Source: a virus. From it: 42,400 nucleotides of DNA. Below, one piece after another: positions 20,336 to 28,249 of this stretch. Location of the stretch: positions 1-42,400 of IMG/VR virus record IMGVR_UViG_3300036045_000029; one strand, written 5' to 3'. The translations under genes were made by a program, and so were the position numbers. The number at the start of each line of letters is the position of its first letter. Positions within the stretch are counted from its first letter, which is position 1. The notes under the pieces were generated by a model. The model did not search any database and was not told where the DNA came from. It saw nothing but the letters and a program-made list of their open reading frames with translations.

Positions 20336-21100
20336 GTGAGCGAGCACTTCGAAGCGTGGGAGCGGTGGCAGAGCAAGCTCGTGCCTCTGGCGCGAGTGAA
20401 CCCTGACCCGCCGCGGTGGATTCTCCCCGGCCTGCTGCTGCCCGGCATGGTGCTGCTGGCCGGTGAAGCGAAGACGCTGAAGACCACGCTCGCGATGTGC
20501 ATGGCTGCGGCACTGGGTGACGGGCACCCAGTGCCGAACTTCCGGTACGGCAAGAAAGCCGTGGTCGCGAAGGAGCGGCGGACCGTCTTCTACATCGCGT
20601 ATGAGCAGTCAGCCGGGCGACTGCGCGTGATGTACGAGAAACGCATCCTCAAGCGACCGCTGAAGCCGCGTGAGACGCACGTGGTAATGGCGAAGACCGC
20701 CCACTACTGGCAGGTTGACGAGCCACAGCGCGGGTGCGACCCGGTGGAGCTGATGCTCACGCTGAAGCCCATCCTGATGGTGGTCGACCCACTGGTGAAC
20801 GCGCACTCTCAGGACGAGAACGACCCGCGAATGATTCGCCCGTTCATCCCGCTGCGCGACGCAGCTCTGGAGGTGGGGAGCTGCTGCCTGCTGGTCCACC
20901 ACATGAACAAGGGCGGCGGCGAGTCTGGTGGTGGACGAGCGTCTGACCGAGCTTCATTCAACCGTGTCCGAGGCACGTCGGCGCTGTGGGGCATGATGGA
21001 CGCGGGACATCTCGTGAACAAGTCTCCGACCGGGGGGCTTTACTACACGTCCGAGTACAAGGACTTCCCGGCGCGGCAGTGGACGTGGAGGAAACCGTGA
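20336..21100 (+). CDS. RepA/AAA_25-type RecA-fold ATPase (replicative helicase-like)
   Basis: A 254-residue protein starting at GTG 20336. P-loop-like GEAKTLKTT at residues 43-51, where the usual second Gly of the Walker A (G-x4-G-K-T) is Leu. Walker B PILMVVDP (145-152), then LLVHHMNKGGG (186-196; the 'HH..K' sensor) and RGTSALWGMMDAG (212-224; the 'rGS.al...aD' motif). This set is typical of hexameric RepA/DnaB-like ATPases called AAA_25 in phages and plasmids, which unwind or load at the origin. No primase is found nearby, so the phage may use the host's. Its stop overlaps the next start. Confidence 0.78.
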   Translation: MSEHFEAWERWQSKLVPLARVNPDPPRWILPGLLLPGMVLLAGEAKTLKTTLAMCMAAALGDGHPVPNFRYGKKAVVAKERRTVFYIAYEQSAGRLRVMYEKRILKRPLKPRETHVVMAKTAHYWQVDEPQRGCDPVELMLTLKPILMVVDPLVNAHSQDENDPRMIRPFIPLRDAALEVGSCCLLVHHMNKGGGESGGGRASDRASFNRVRGTSALWGMMDAGHLVNKSPTGGLYYTSEYKDFPARQWTWRKP

Positions 21101-21330
21101 GCGCATCCAAGGCCAAGTACATCGTGCTAGTCGAGCCCGAGGAATCCGAGCTGCACATCTGCGGCGCGTTCATGGAGCTGCTGGCTGGGGTGCGGTGCAT
21201 CAAGGACGACCACGCAGACACCGGCATCGGCGTGCAGCACTACCGCATCGAGTGCTGGCGCGGAAGGCAGTTCCTTGGGACGTACGACCACGACGGGAAG
21301 CTGGTGGAGGTCACGCGTGCCGAAGAGTAA
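21097..21330 (+). CDS. Small hypothetical protein
   Basis: A 77-residue protein starting at GTG 21097 with GGAGG five bases upstream, overlapping the ATPase stop (GTGA). It begins with two beta strands (AKYIVLVEPEESELHICGAF) and ends with two more (QHYRIECWRGRQFLGTYDHD), so a small beta-rich fold is likely. Function unknown. Confidence 0.68.
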   Translation: MSASKAKYIVLVEPEESELHICGAFMELLAGVRCIKDDHADTGIGVQHYRIECWRGRQFLGTYDHDGKLVEVTRAEE

Positions 21331-21517
21331 GCCGTGCCAGCTCTGCGGCGGCAGCACGATTCCCGTCCCGAAGCAGATGCCGGAGTCGACCAAGCGCCGC
21401 ATGTGCTGGGACACCGGCAGCATGAGCTGGTGCGGTGCCGGCAAGCTGAGCAGCGGATACAGGTTTCACGTCGCACAGCCGTACTTGCCGTTCAAACAGG
21501 GAGAGAAGAAGAAATGA
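21317..21517 (+). CDS. Four-Cys zinc-ribbon-like peptide
   Basis: A 66-residue protein starting at GTG 21317 after GGAGGT, overlapping the previous gene by 14 bases in another frame. CQLCGG near the N-terminus and CW...SWCGAG further on give four Cys for a zinc site. The C-terminus is Lys-rich. It is coupled to the next gene (ATGA). Function unknown. Confidence 0.65.
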   Translation: MPKSKPCQLCGGSTIPVPKQMPESTKRRMCWDTGSMSWCGAGKLSSGYRFHVAQPYLPFKQGEKKK

Positions 21518-21777
21518 GAGTCAACATTTACAGCCAAGAGCTGACGAGCGAAGTGCAGCACGTCGTCAAGAAGTCCAACACCGGCATCGAGTACCACGCT
21601 GCGATGCTGATGCCGCACTCCTCCAGCAAGCTGCGCCATCCGCCTCTCGACGACGACCGAAGCGGCGTGGCGTTCTGGCTCCCGAAGTCGCAGAGCTGTC
21701 GCGAGCAGATGGCGAAAACGTTCGAGCGCATCGCGAAGCTGTTCCGCACTGCACCACCGAACACCGGGCTCGACTGA
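21514..21777 (+). CDS. Small hypothetical protein before the helicase
   Basis: An 87-residue protein. ATG 21514 overlaps the previous stop and its own stop overlaps the helicase start (TGATGA), so the group is translationally coupled. It reads as a short beta-alpha protein (VNIYSQELTSEVQHVVKKSN..., GVAFWLPKSQSC). Function unknown. Confidence 0.7.
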   Translation: MRVNIYSQELTSEVQHVVKKSNTGIEYHAAMLMPHSSSKLRHPPLDDDRSGVAFWLPKSQSCREQMAKTFERIAKLFRTAPPNTGLD

Positions 21778-23441
21778 TGAAGCCCGCCACGAAGGGCTTC
21801 GGCCCATTCCCGCCGCTGTTCAAGTACGTGGACGGGGTTCTCCGCCCGATGAAGCGTGCGCTCACGCCCGGCGAGAAGGGGCGCGTGGGAAACATCCCGG
21901 GCGCGCGTGTCGACCACGAGACCGGCGAGGTGGAAGGTCAAGACCACGCGCTCTGGACGGTCGCGAAGGTTTTCGGCGCAGAGGGCTACACGCCACCGAA
22001 CACCGCGATGAAGGAGCCGCTGTTCCCGAAGTCGCAGCTCGCTCCGTTCCAGCAGGTCGGCGCGTTCAAGCTCGCTCGGGTTGCTGAAGACGGCGCGCTC
22101 TGTCACGACGACATGGGGCTGGGGAAAACCGTGCAGGCTGTCGCTGCTGCCTGCACCTTTCAGTGGCACAAGCACGCGAAGCTCGTGCTCTGCCCTGCGT
22201 TCCTCCGACCGCAGTGGACGAGCGAGATTCGCCGCTGGACGGAGAGCTTCGACATAGGGCGCGCGCCGGCTCCGGTGCTGGAGATGCGACCGGGCGACAA
22301 GCACCGCACGTACGGCGACCCGTACGCCGGCAGCGTTGCACCGTGGGTGGTCGCCTACTACCACGACGCTGAGCGCGCGATGGACTTCATGCAGGAGCAG
22401 GGGCTGAGCTACCTGCTCGTCTTCGACGAGGCGCACAACCTCCGCGGGTACAAGACCGAGCGCACGGAGTCCGTTCACGCCGCTGCGACCTTCGCCGCGG
22501 GCCGCATCGCGCTGACCGGCGACCTGCTGGTGAACAACGCCGCGAAGCTGCACCCGGTACTGAACCTCATTCAGCCGGGCGCGTTCGGCAACTACAAGAG
22601 CTTCATCCGCAGGTACGCCAGCGCCTCCGAGAACGACCTCGGTTATCTGGTGCCGGGGAAGCTCTCGAACGAGGCGGAGCTGCGCGAGCGAATGAAGTTC
22701 TTCGCGTACCGCCGCACGTGGGACGACATCCCGAACAACGAGCGCCCGTTTGAGACGAAGATGCAGACCACCTGGGTGGAGGTCCGCAAGGGGCACGCAG
22801 CGCTCCGCAGCTTCCTCGTCAAAGGCGTCGCGCTGATGCGGTACGCGGAGGCTCTCGCGGATGCGAAGATGGAGGCGACCATCGACCTGCTGCGCAACGA
22901 GGTTGGTGCCGGCATCCCGAGCCTCGTGTTCACGCTCACGAAGAAGCACGCCTCTGAGCTGGTGGAGGCGGTGCGTTCGAAGGAGTGCCAGCCGCTGCTC
23001 ATCCACAGCGAGGTCGCCAACGCGGACAAGCGACTCGCGAAGGTGGCGGAGTACGTTCACCGCGAGAGCGTCGCGAAGCGACTGCCGATGGTCATCGCCA
23101 CGCTGGGCTCGCTGAAGGAAGGCGCGAACCTTCAGTGGGCGAAGTGCGTCACGTTCGCAGCACTGCCGTTTGGTCCCGACGAGATTCGACAGGGGCTCGC
23201 CCGCGCTGCACGCATGGGGAACACGGGCACCATCACCGTGCGCTTCATCGTCGCGAAGGGAACCGGCGACCAGTATTTCGTGGACCTGATGAAGCACAAG
23301 CTCAAGGAGCAGATGGCGCTGGCAGGGACGAGTGAAAGCGCGAAGGTCGACCTGAACAAAGCGCTGAGCTTCACGAAGACGGACGTGGAGAACGTCCTCG
23401 AAAAGATGTATGCAGCAGCACGCGCGAAGGGAGAAGAGTGA
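21777..23441 (+). CDS. SNF2-like superfamily 2 helicase/translocase
   Basis: A 554-residue protein. Motif I DDMGLGKTVQ (111-120), Ia-type region LVLCPAFLRPQW, motif II DEAH (217-220), motif III ALTGDLLVNN (245-254) in SNF2 form ('LTGTP..N'), and a C-terminal lobe with DEIRQGLARAARMG (about 467-480), close to the SNF2 motif VI 'Q..GR..RiGQ'. It uses ATP to move along double-stranded DNA. Phage SNF2 helicases of this size accompany polA-type replication modules and are thought to help replication or recombination. It sits between small coupled genes and a nuclease. Length and motifs look intact. Confidence 0.88.
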   Translation: MKPATKGFGPFPPLFKYVDGVLRPMKRALTPGEKGRVGNIPGARVDHETGEVEGQDHALWTVAKVFGAEGYTPPNTAMKEPLFPKSQLAPFQQVGAFKLARVAEDGALCHDDMGLGKTVQAVAAACTFQWHKHAKLVLCPAFLRPQWTSEIRRWTESFDIGRAPAPVLEMRPGDKHRTYGDPYAGSVAPWVVAYYHDAERAMDFMQEQGLSYLLVFDEAHNLRGYKTERTESVHAAATFAAGRIALTGDLLVNNAAKLHPVLNLIQPGAFGNYKSFIRRYASASENDLGYLVPGKLSNEAELRERMKFFAYRRTWDDIPNNERPFETKMQTTWVEVRKGHAALRSFLVKGVALMRYAEALADAKMEATIDLLRNEVGAGIPSLVFTLTKKHASELVEAVRSKECQPLLIHSEVANADKRLAKVAEYVHRESVAKRLPMVIATLGSLKEGANLQWAKCVTFAALPFGPDEIRQGLARAARMGNTGTITVRFIVAKGTGDQYFVDLMKHKLKEQMALAGTSESAKVDLNKALSFTKTDVENVLEKMYAAARAKGEE

Positions 23442-23908
23442 TGAACATGGCAGCACCGGATGAGAACAAGAGGGAGAGGCTGGGGCGCAGGTTGATGGCG
23501 AACACGCGCCTCGCAGATGCAGTGAACGGAGCACTCACGATGGAGCGGAGCATGGGGTTGCACGGAATCAACGAGGCGTTGGATTGGGCGTTTCAGCAGG
23601 GGCGTGCGCGAGCGGAGATGGCGCACGACATGCGCGAGACCGAACGCTACGCCTCCGAGAAGGAGCGCGAGCTGGCGGAGCTGAAGCCCAAGTTCTTGAT
23701 GCTCGCGGAGCAGAACAAGGAGCTGTTCGAGAAGTGCCAGTCGTTCAGCGACATGATTACCGCCCACACGCAGGCGGGCGGCGAGCAGCAGACGCGCATC
23801 AAGGAGCTGGAGGCGCTGCTCCAGAAGGAGCGCGCTGACGCTGCCGAACAGGCGCGTGTGCTCACCGCCGAGGTCGAGAACAAGCTGGCGGCGAGCGGCA
23901 TCATCTGA
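23441..23908 (+). CDS. Coiled-coil protein, hypothetical
   Basis: A 155-residue protein starting at ATG 23441, overlapping the helicase stop (GTGATGA). The first third is helical with RLADAVNGALTMERSMGLHG. The rest is a long Glu/Lys/Leu-rich coiled coil (ERELAELKPKFLMLAEQNKE and onward). It ends with TGATGG, starting the next gene. It could be a structural partner of the recombination proteins, but no family is recognised. Confidence 0.7.
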   Translation: MNMAAPDENKRERLGRRLMANTRLADAVNGALTMERSMGLHGINEALDWAFQQGRARAEMAHDMRETERYASEKERELAELKPKFLMLAEQNKELFEKCQSFSDMITAHTQAGGEQQTRIKELEALLQKERADAAEQARVLTAEVENKLAASGII

Positions 23909-24309
23909 TGGCTCGCCAGCTCACACCCGCCGACGTACGCGCGATGCACCACGCGAAAGCTCAGCGAGCGGCGAGCAGCTTTGCTCTCCGACTTGCTGAG
24001 CGAAAGCGCAAGGCACGCATCAGCGTCTTCGCGACGAGCGCGGTGGAGCTGGCGATGAAGAACGGGCTGGAATGGGCGGTTAAGAACCCCCGCCCATTCC
24101 TCCAAGAAGGTGGAGCAGTGGTCGACGGCAGCTCACTGACCGCGGAGGAACAGGACGCGGTCGTTGAGGTGCTTCAGAACCTGCTCGACCGACTGGTGGA
24201 GCGGCCCGGGATGCTGTGGAAAGCCCGCGGTCGAAGCGACCGCGGGACCAAACGACGCAAGACGATAGAGCGTGAGGCTGCCGAAGCCGGAGCGCGGAGA
24301 GGATGGTAG
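23908..24309 (+). CDS. Basic helical protein, hypothetical
   Basis: A 133-residue, basic, helical protein (AMHHAKAQRAASSFALRLAE; Arg/Lys-rich end). It starts at ATG 23908, coupled to the previous stop. It may bind nucleic acid; no family is recognised. It overlaps nothing downstream, as the nuclease starts at 24314. Confidence 0.65.
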   Translation: MARQLTPADVRAMHHAKAQRAASSFALRLAERKRKARISVFATSAVELAMKNGLEWAVKNPRPFLQEGGAVVDGSSLTAEEQDAVVEVLQNLLDRLVERPGMLWKARGRSDRGTKRRKTIEREAAEAGARRGW

Positions 24310-24313
24310 CTTC

Positions 24314-25261
24314 ATGCCCATGCCCACGAAGCTGACCCCAGGGAAACTGCTCAAGCTGGAGCTGGAGAGCACTGCGAAGGGCTGGTCGAACATCGAGCCC
24401 GGAGCTGCGCACTGCTGGAAGGAGTACCAGTTCGCACGCGTCCGCCGAATGCTGCTGCGCGGCGAAGAAGTGCCGATGCACTTCGCAGTCGGGCTCTACA
24501 TGCACGCAGCTCGCGCGCAGTGGCTGAACGACAAGTACAGCGGCGACCTCTGGAAGAAGCAGATTCGCGCGTTCCGCGACGCGTGGGACGCGAAGTACCC
24601 GCGCCGCCCGATGCCGCAGCGTGCGCTCGGAATCGCAGAGAAGACCTTCGAGGGGTACGTGAAGCACTGGAAGCTCCTCCCGAAGCCCGAGGTGCTAGCG
24701 GTGGAGTACGAGCTGGAGCCACGTGGGCTCACCAAGGAAGCGCCGGAGTGGGCGTGGCGCGGCGCACGGCTCGACTCCGTCGAGCGCTGGCGCGGCAACA
24801 TCTACATCGGGGAGTGCAAGAGCACCTCCGAGTCCGCGAACGCGGTCATGGACAACTACGCGCTCCACGGGCAGCCGCTGCTCTACATGGCGCTTTGGTC
24901 GAAGAAGGAGGTCGAGCGCTTCGGCCCGCTGAAGGGGCTGCTCTACGACGTGGTGAAGAAGGCCACGGACACGGATGCTGCTCGCTGCTACCCGCGTGCG
25001 GTGCTCGCGGTGGATGCTGTGCAGCACGCGCTCTCGTGGTTCCGCAAGGACTTCACGACCTGGGTGATGCAGTCGTCCCTCATCGACTGGAACGCGAGCC
25101 CGGAGCGCCGGCTGAACTGCACGCGCCCGTACGGTCCGTGCAGCTACCGCGACATCTGCACGAAGGGACGCGACGGCGCGCTTGGCTACGAATTCGAGGA
25201 CGGCACTCCGGTCATCAAGTGGAAGCCGGAGCCCGGGAAGGAAGTTCCACCCTGGATGTGA
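24314..25261 (+). CDS. Cas4/RecB-like PD-(D/E)XK nuclease with Fe-S cluster
   Basis: A 315-residue protein (start at ATG 24314; a longer frame from 24272 overlaps the previous gene). A helical start with a Cys in AAHCWKEYQFARVR is followed by GARLDSVERWRGNIYIGECKST, which carries the PD-(D/E)XK signature (Asp, then Glu-x-Lys), and by NYALHGQPLLYMAL, a QxxxY-type helix. At the C-terminus NCTRPYGPCSYRDIC brings three Cys, completing a four-Cys Fe-S site with the first one. This is the layout of Cas4/AddB-type exonucleases. It likely resects DNA ends for the recombination proteins downstream. Confidence 0.82.
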   Translation: MPMPTKLTPGKLLKLELESTAKGWSNIEPGAAHCWKEYQFARVRRMLLRGEEVPMHFAVGLYMHAARAQWLNDKYSGDLWKKQIRAFRDAWDAKYPRRPMPQRALGIAEKTFEGYVKHWKLLPKPEVLAVEYELEPRGLTKEAPEWAWRGARLDSVERWRGNIYIGECKSTSESANAVMDNYALHGQPLLYMALWSKKEVERFGPLKGLLYDVVKKATDTDAARCYPRAVLAVDAVQHALSWFRKDFTTWVMQSSLIDWNASPERRLNCTRPYGPCSYRDICTKGRDGALGYEFEDGTPVIKWKPEPGKEVPPWM

Positions 25262-25281
25262 AGTAGAAGGAACCTGCGCCA

Positions 25282-25782
25282 ATGACGAACGACATGCTGA
25301 AGCTGTACCTCTGGCGGCGATGGCTGTCCGAGAAGTCCACCATCGGAGAGCTGTACCTGAACCCCAAGGACGAAGGGAACCGCGGCTTCCAGTGCTACAC
25401 GCTGGAGGACAAGTTCCTGGGTGACGAGGTCAAGGACAAGGGACGGAGCTGCATCCCGAACGGAACGTACAGCGTGGAGTTTCGGCACAGCCCGAAGTTC
25501 GGGCAGGAGCTGCCGGTCATCTTCACGCGCAAGGAGCCGAACGGCATCTACGTCATCGAGTCACCGCTCAAGAAGGTGCGCTTCGAGCAGTGCATGTTCC
25601 ACGCGGGCAACGTCCCCGAGCACACCGAAGGCTGCCCGCTGGTCGGGCAGGAGCGCGGCACCGACCGCATCGACTTCAGCAACCCGGCGCTCGCCGCGCT
25701 GCTCCAGCGCCTGCGCTGGGCGATGGGTCGTGGTCAGCTCCTCTTCCCGCTCCAGGTTTCCCTCAAGTCGCCTTTCGAGTAG
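25282..25782 (+). CDS. DUF5675 family protein (possible cell-wall enzyme)
   Basis: A 166-residue protein. CYTLEDKFLGDEVKDKGRSC, IPNGTYSVEFRHSPKFGQEL and FHAGNVPEHTEGCPLVGQE match the DUF5675 pattern ('TLEd...', 'IP.G.Y.v....SpkF...lP', 'H.GN...dt.GC.lvG'). The His...Gly-Cys arrangement resembles L,D-transpeptidase-type active sites, and some DUF5675 proteins are thought to act on peptidoglycan, but this is not settled. No other endolysin is recognisable in the window, so it is a candidate lysis or cell-wall gene placed inside the replication block. AAGGAACC precedes ATG 25282. Confidence 0.78.
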   Translation: MTNDMLKLYLWRRWLSEKSTIGELYLNPKDEGNRGFQCYTLEDKFLGDEVKDKGRSCIPNGTYSVEFRHSPKFGQELPVIFTRKEPNGIYVIESPLKKVRFEQCMFHAGNVPEHTEGCPLVGQERGTDRIDFSNPALAALLQRLRWAMGRGQLLFPLQVSLKSPFE

Positions 25783-25826
25783 TAACCGAGCGGTGACATC
25801 CGCTGCTCGTCCACGTCGCTGTCCGT

Positions 25827-25840
25827 TTACCCAGGGGTAA
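25827..25840 (+). promoter_or_regulatory. Short dyad overlapping the ribosome-binding region of the Sak4-like gene
   Basis: TTACCC-AG-GGGTAA, perfect 6-bp arms, five bases upstream of ATG 25846. The only Shine-Dalgarno-like bases (AGGGG) lie in it, so it could work as an operator or translation control site. Confidence 0.45.
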
Positions 25841-25845
25841 CAAAC

Positions 25846-26652
25846 ATGAAGCTGACCACAGCCGGCGCTCTGCTGAAGGGCGTCATCTACGCGTTCGTTT
25901 ACGGTGAAACCGGCGTCGGGAAGTCCCGACTCGCGCTCACGCTCACGCCGGAGGGGAAAGGCGAGGGCGCTGCGTGGGTGACTCCCGAGCCCGGCGAGGC
26001 GCACTCCATCGCGCAGGTCGCGCCGAACGCTCGCGTGGCGCTGCTCGACTCGCAGAACCCGGTGGAGGAAGCCGCCTCCGCAGTGCGGCAGCTCCGACAG
26101 GACAAGACGGTCACGGTCATCACCGTGGACGGGCTCTCCGTGATGTGCGGCCAGCTCGTGAACTACCTGAGCGACGGCGAAGGTGAGAAGGCGCTCGGGT
26201 TCGAAGGCTGGCAGGAGGTGCTCGCCAACTTCCGCACGCTGGAGATGACCTGCAATGACACGGTGAAGAAGTACGGCAAGAGCATCATCTTCACCGCATG
26301 GGAGGCGCAACCCACCTACGAGGACACGATGGGCGGTCAAGCGCTGAAGGACGGCGGTGAAGGTCGCCCGTTCCTCCAGGGCAAGGCGAAGCAGTGGATG
26401 CCCGGCCAGTGCGACATCATCGCGCGCATGACTTCGAAGATGGTCACGGTCAAGAACGAGCAGACCGGGAAGCTGGAGAAGAAGTGGAAGGGTCTCCTTC
26501 ATCTCGACCGCTCCGGCGACTGGATTTGCAAGAGCCGCTGGGCACTCCCGTCGCCGTACCCTGCCAACCTCGGGAAGATGCTTGCCGAGGTGCGCGGCAT
26601 CAAGAAGAAGCTTCAGACCACGAAGGTGGCTCCGCCGCTCAAGAAGAAGTAG
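25846..26652 (+). CDS. Sak4-like RecA-fold ATPase
   Basis: A 268-residue protein. Walker A GETGVGKS (20-27) and Walker B VTVITVDG (89-96), with a layout like phage Sak4 and RecA-type ATPases (AAA_24), which assist single-strand annealing recombination and work with a phage SSB. The next gene looks like such an SSB and the Cas4-like nuclease lies upstream, so the three probably form a recombination module. The C-terminus is Lys-rich (IKKKLQTTKVAPPLKKK). Confidence 0.8.
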   Translation: MKLTTAGALLKGVIYAFVYGETGVGKSRLALTLTPEGKGEGAAWVTPEPGEAHSIAQVAPNARVALLDSQNPVEEAASAVRQLRQDKTVTVITVDGLSVMCGQLVNYLSDGEGEKALGFEGWQEVLANFRTLEMTCNDTVKKYGKSIIFTAWEAQPTYEDTMGGQALKDGGEGRPFLQGKAKQWMPGQCDIIARMTSKMVTVKNEQTGKLEKKWKGLLHLDRSGDWICKSRWALPSPYPANLGKMLAEVRGIKKKLQTTKVAPPLKKK

Positions 26653-26749
26653 GCGGAGTGTACGAGGGGAGGTTTGCGGTGAAGCTCCCTCGCAGTTGAA
26701 TGCGAAACCGCATCCCACGCTGTCCAACCCAAACGAAAGGTAGCAAGTC

Positions 26750-27664
26750 ATGCCGAAAGGTGAAGCGAAGGTCATCGAGTACAACCCGGGCCAGAAGCCC
26801 ACGCAGTCACTCCCCGTCGATGATGGCGCGTACGCTCTCGCGCTGAAGTCGAAGGGGAGGCCGGGGCCGAAGGGGTGGCGGAAGAAGTCCCCCAAGAGCT
26901 ACCCGAACCGGATGCTCGTGTTCAAGATTCTGAACACGGAGGACGAAATCACCGGGAACGAGAAGGAGGTCGTGGAATTCGCCTCCCTGTCGCCGGGCTT
27001 CTCGTTGCAGAAAATCGCCTTCCTCGCGTACGCCGCCGGCTACCCGAAGAAGCTGAAGCTGGAGAGCGGCCCGAAGAAGAAGCCGAACGACCCGACCGTG
27101 ATGCGCAACATGAAGGCGGTCGACGAGCTGCTCCAGTACATCGAGGACAACGAGGTCGAGCTGCGCGCGTACCTCGCGGGCGACTCGTACAACGGGGAAG
27201 ACCGGAACAAGGTCGCGAAGTGGCTCCCGCCCGACGCCGAGCTGGACTCCTCCAGCGACGACGCCGAGGAGACGGAGGACGAGGAGACGGAGGAGGCGGA
27301 GGGCGAGGAGAGCGATGACGAGGGCGGCGACGAGTCCGAGGACGAGGGCTCGGAGGACGAGTCCGAGGAGGAGTCCGAGGAGGCTTCCGAAGACGAAGAA
27401 GCCGAGGAGGAGTCCGAGGACGAGGACGAGGAGGCGGAGGAAGTCGACGACGAGAGCGAGGAGACCGAGGAGTCGGACGAGGCGGAGGAAGCCGAGGAGT
27501 CCGAGCCCGAGGAGACCGAGGAGGAGCCGGAGGAGAAGCCGGCCAAGTCCAAGAAGGGCTCCGAGCTGGACTCGCCCGCCGTGAAGAAGGCGAAAGCGAA
27601 GCAGGCCGCGGAGAAGGCCAAGGCGGCTGCCAAGAAGGGCAGCAAGAAGAAGTCGAAGAAGTAG
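26750..27664 (+). CDS. ssDNA-binding-like protein with very long acidic tail
   Basis: A 304-residue protein. Residues 1-165 form the likely OB-like core: YALALKSKGRPGPKGWRKKS, MLVFKILNTEDEI, FASLSPGFSLQKIAFLAYAAGY and YIEDNEVELRAYLAGDSYNG, the pattern of phage SSB-like/DUF669-type proteins. Residues about 165-262 are almost only Glu, Asp and Ser. The last 40 are Lys/Ala-rich. An acidic tail is normal in SSBs, where it contacts replication partners, but it is usually 10-30 residues; this one is about three to ten times longer and followed by a basic tail. AAAGG precedes ATG 26750. Position after the Sak4-like gene supports the call. Confidence 0.7.
   Translation: MPKGEAKVIEYNPGQKPTQSLPVDDGAYALALKSKGRPGPKGWRKKSPKSYPNRMLVFKILNTEDEITGNEKEVVEFASLSPGFSLQKIAFLAYAAGYPKKLKLESGPKKKPNDPTVMRNMKAVDELLQYIEDNEVELRAYLAGDSYNGEDRNKVAKWLPPDAELDSSSDDAEETEDEETEEAEGEESDDEGGDESEDEGSEDESEEESEEASEDEEAEEESEDEDEEAEEVDDESEETEESDEAEEAEESEPEETEEEPEEKPAKSKKGSELDSPAVKKAKAKQAAEKAKAAAKKGSKKKSKK
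27244..27545 (+). repeat. Purine-rich low-complexity tract
   Basis: About 300 bases in which the plus strand is mainly G and A (GAG, GAC, GAA, TCC-GAG patterns), encoding the acidic tail of the SSB-like protein. Such polypurine tracts can form unusual DNA structures and are prone to slippage, so length variation between relatives would be expected. Confidence 0.75.
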
Positions 27665-27668
27665 CAGC

Positions 27669-27965
27669 ATGGACGTAAACCCAGATGACCTGCCCCCCGG
27701 GATGACCGGGGGGAGCAACTGGGAGCTGTTGGTCGAGGCTCTGCGGACGTGGCGTGCCGTACCTGGACGCCATAGTCCGCGAGCGCTCGGCGTCGCCATG
27801 AAGGGTGACCCGCTGGACGAGCAGCTTCAGGAGCAGCGCCGAGAGCGCGCCCGGAACGAGTCGCGGAAGTTCTACGCGAAGATGAAGAAGGACCCCGTGT
27901 GGCTGGAGAAGCGGCGGGCGTATTACAGAGCGAAGTACCACGCAGCGCGAAACAGGGAGAAGTGA
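27669..27965 (+). CDS. Small basic helical protein, hypothetical
   Basis: A 98-residue protein from ATG 27669, five bases after the SSB-like stop, without a clear Shine-Dalgarno; a later start near 27798 (MKGDPLDEQLQEQRRERA...) is possible. The C-terminal part is a basic helix (EKRRAYYRAKYHAARNREK). Near its start lies an 8-bp GC hairpin (27693-27700 with 27706-27713) that could slow ribosomes or polymerase. Function unknown. Confidence 0.55.
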   Translation: MDVNPDDLPPGMTGGSNWELLVEALRTWRAVPGRHSPRALGVAMKGDPLDEQLQEQRRERARNESRKFYAKMKKDPVWLEKRRAYYRAKYHAARNREK

Positions 27966-27967
27966 AC

Positions 27968-28249
27968 ATGGCGAAGTTCAGCAGCAAGAAAGCGCGTCGC
28001 AGCAAGGCAGCAGCTCGCGCAACGAAGACGCTTCAGGAGCTGGCGGAGCTGAAGCCGAGTCCGCGAGTCGAGCGCGTCGAGCTACCGGTGAACATGACGA
28101 TGGTGGTTGACGACCTCAGCGCTCGCGACATCTTCGCCATCGCTGCGCTGAACGCGAGCAGCTTCAGCGGCAACCGCTCGCCGGAGGACATGGCGAAGCA
28201 CGCGTACCTCGTCGCGGACGAGATGCTGAAGCGTCGAGCTGAACCGTGA
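27968..28249 (+). CDS. Small hypothetical protein
   Basis: A 93-residue protein starting at ATG 27968 after GGGAGA. The N-terminus is Lys/Arg/Ser-rich, the middle beta-like (RVELPVNMTMVVDDLSARDI), the end helical. Its stop overlaps the UDG-like start (GTGA). Function unknown. Confidence 0.68.
   Translation: MAKFSSKKARRSKAAARATKTLQELAELKPSPRVERVELPVNMTMVVDDLSARDIFAIAALNASSFSGNRSPEDMAKHAYLVADEMLKRRAEP

Noticed and set aside
21528-23534. A 668-residue open frame on the minus strand
   Set aside because: It lies opposite the SNF2-like helicase, whose motifs are clear. The minus-strand translation is Leu/Arg/Val/His-rich without a coherent fold, as expected for the antisense of a GC-rich gene.
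25561-26895. A 444-residue minus-strand frame
   Set aside because: Opposite the Sak4-like and DUF5675 genes; Arg/Leu/Ala-rich shadow.
26807-28005. Three long minus-strand frames opposite the SSB-like gene
   Set aside because: They are the Leu-, Ser- or Pro/Arg-rich readings of the purine tract that encodes the acidic tail.
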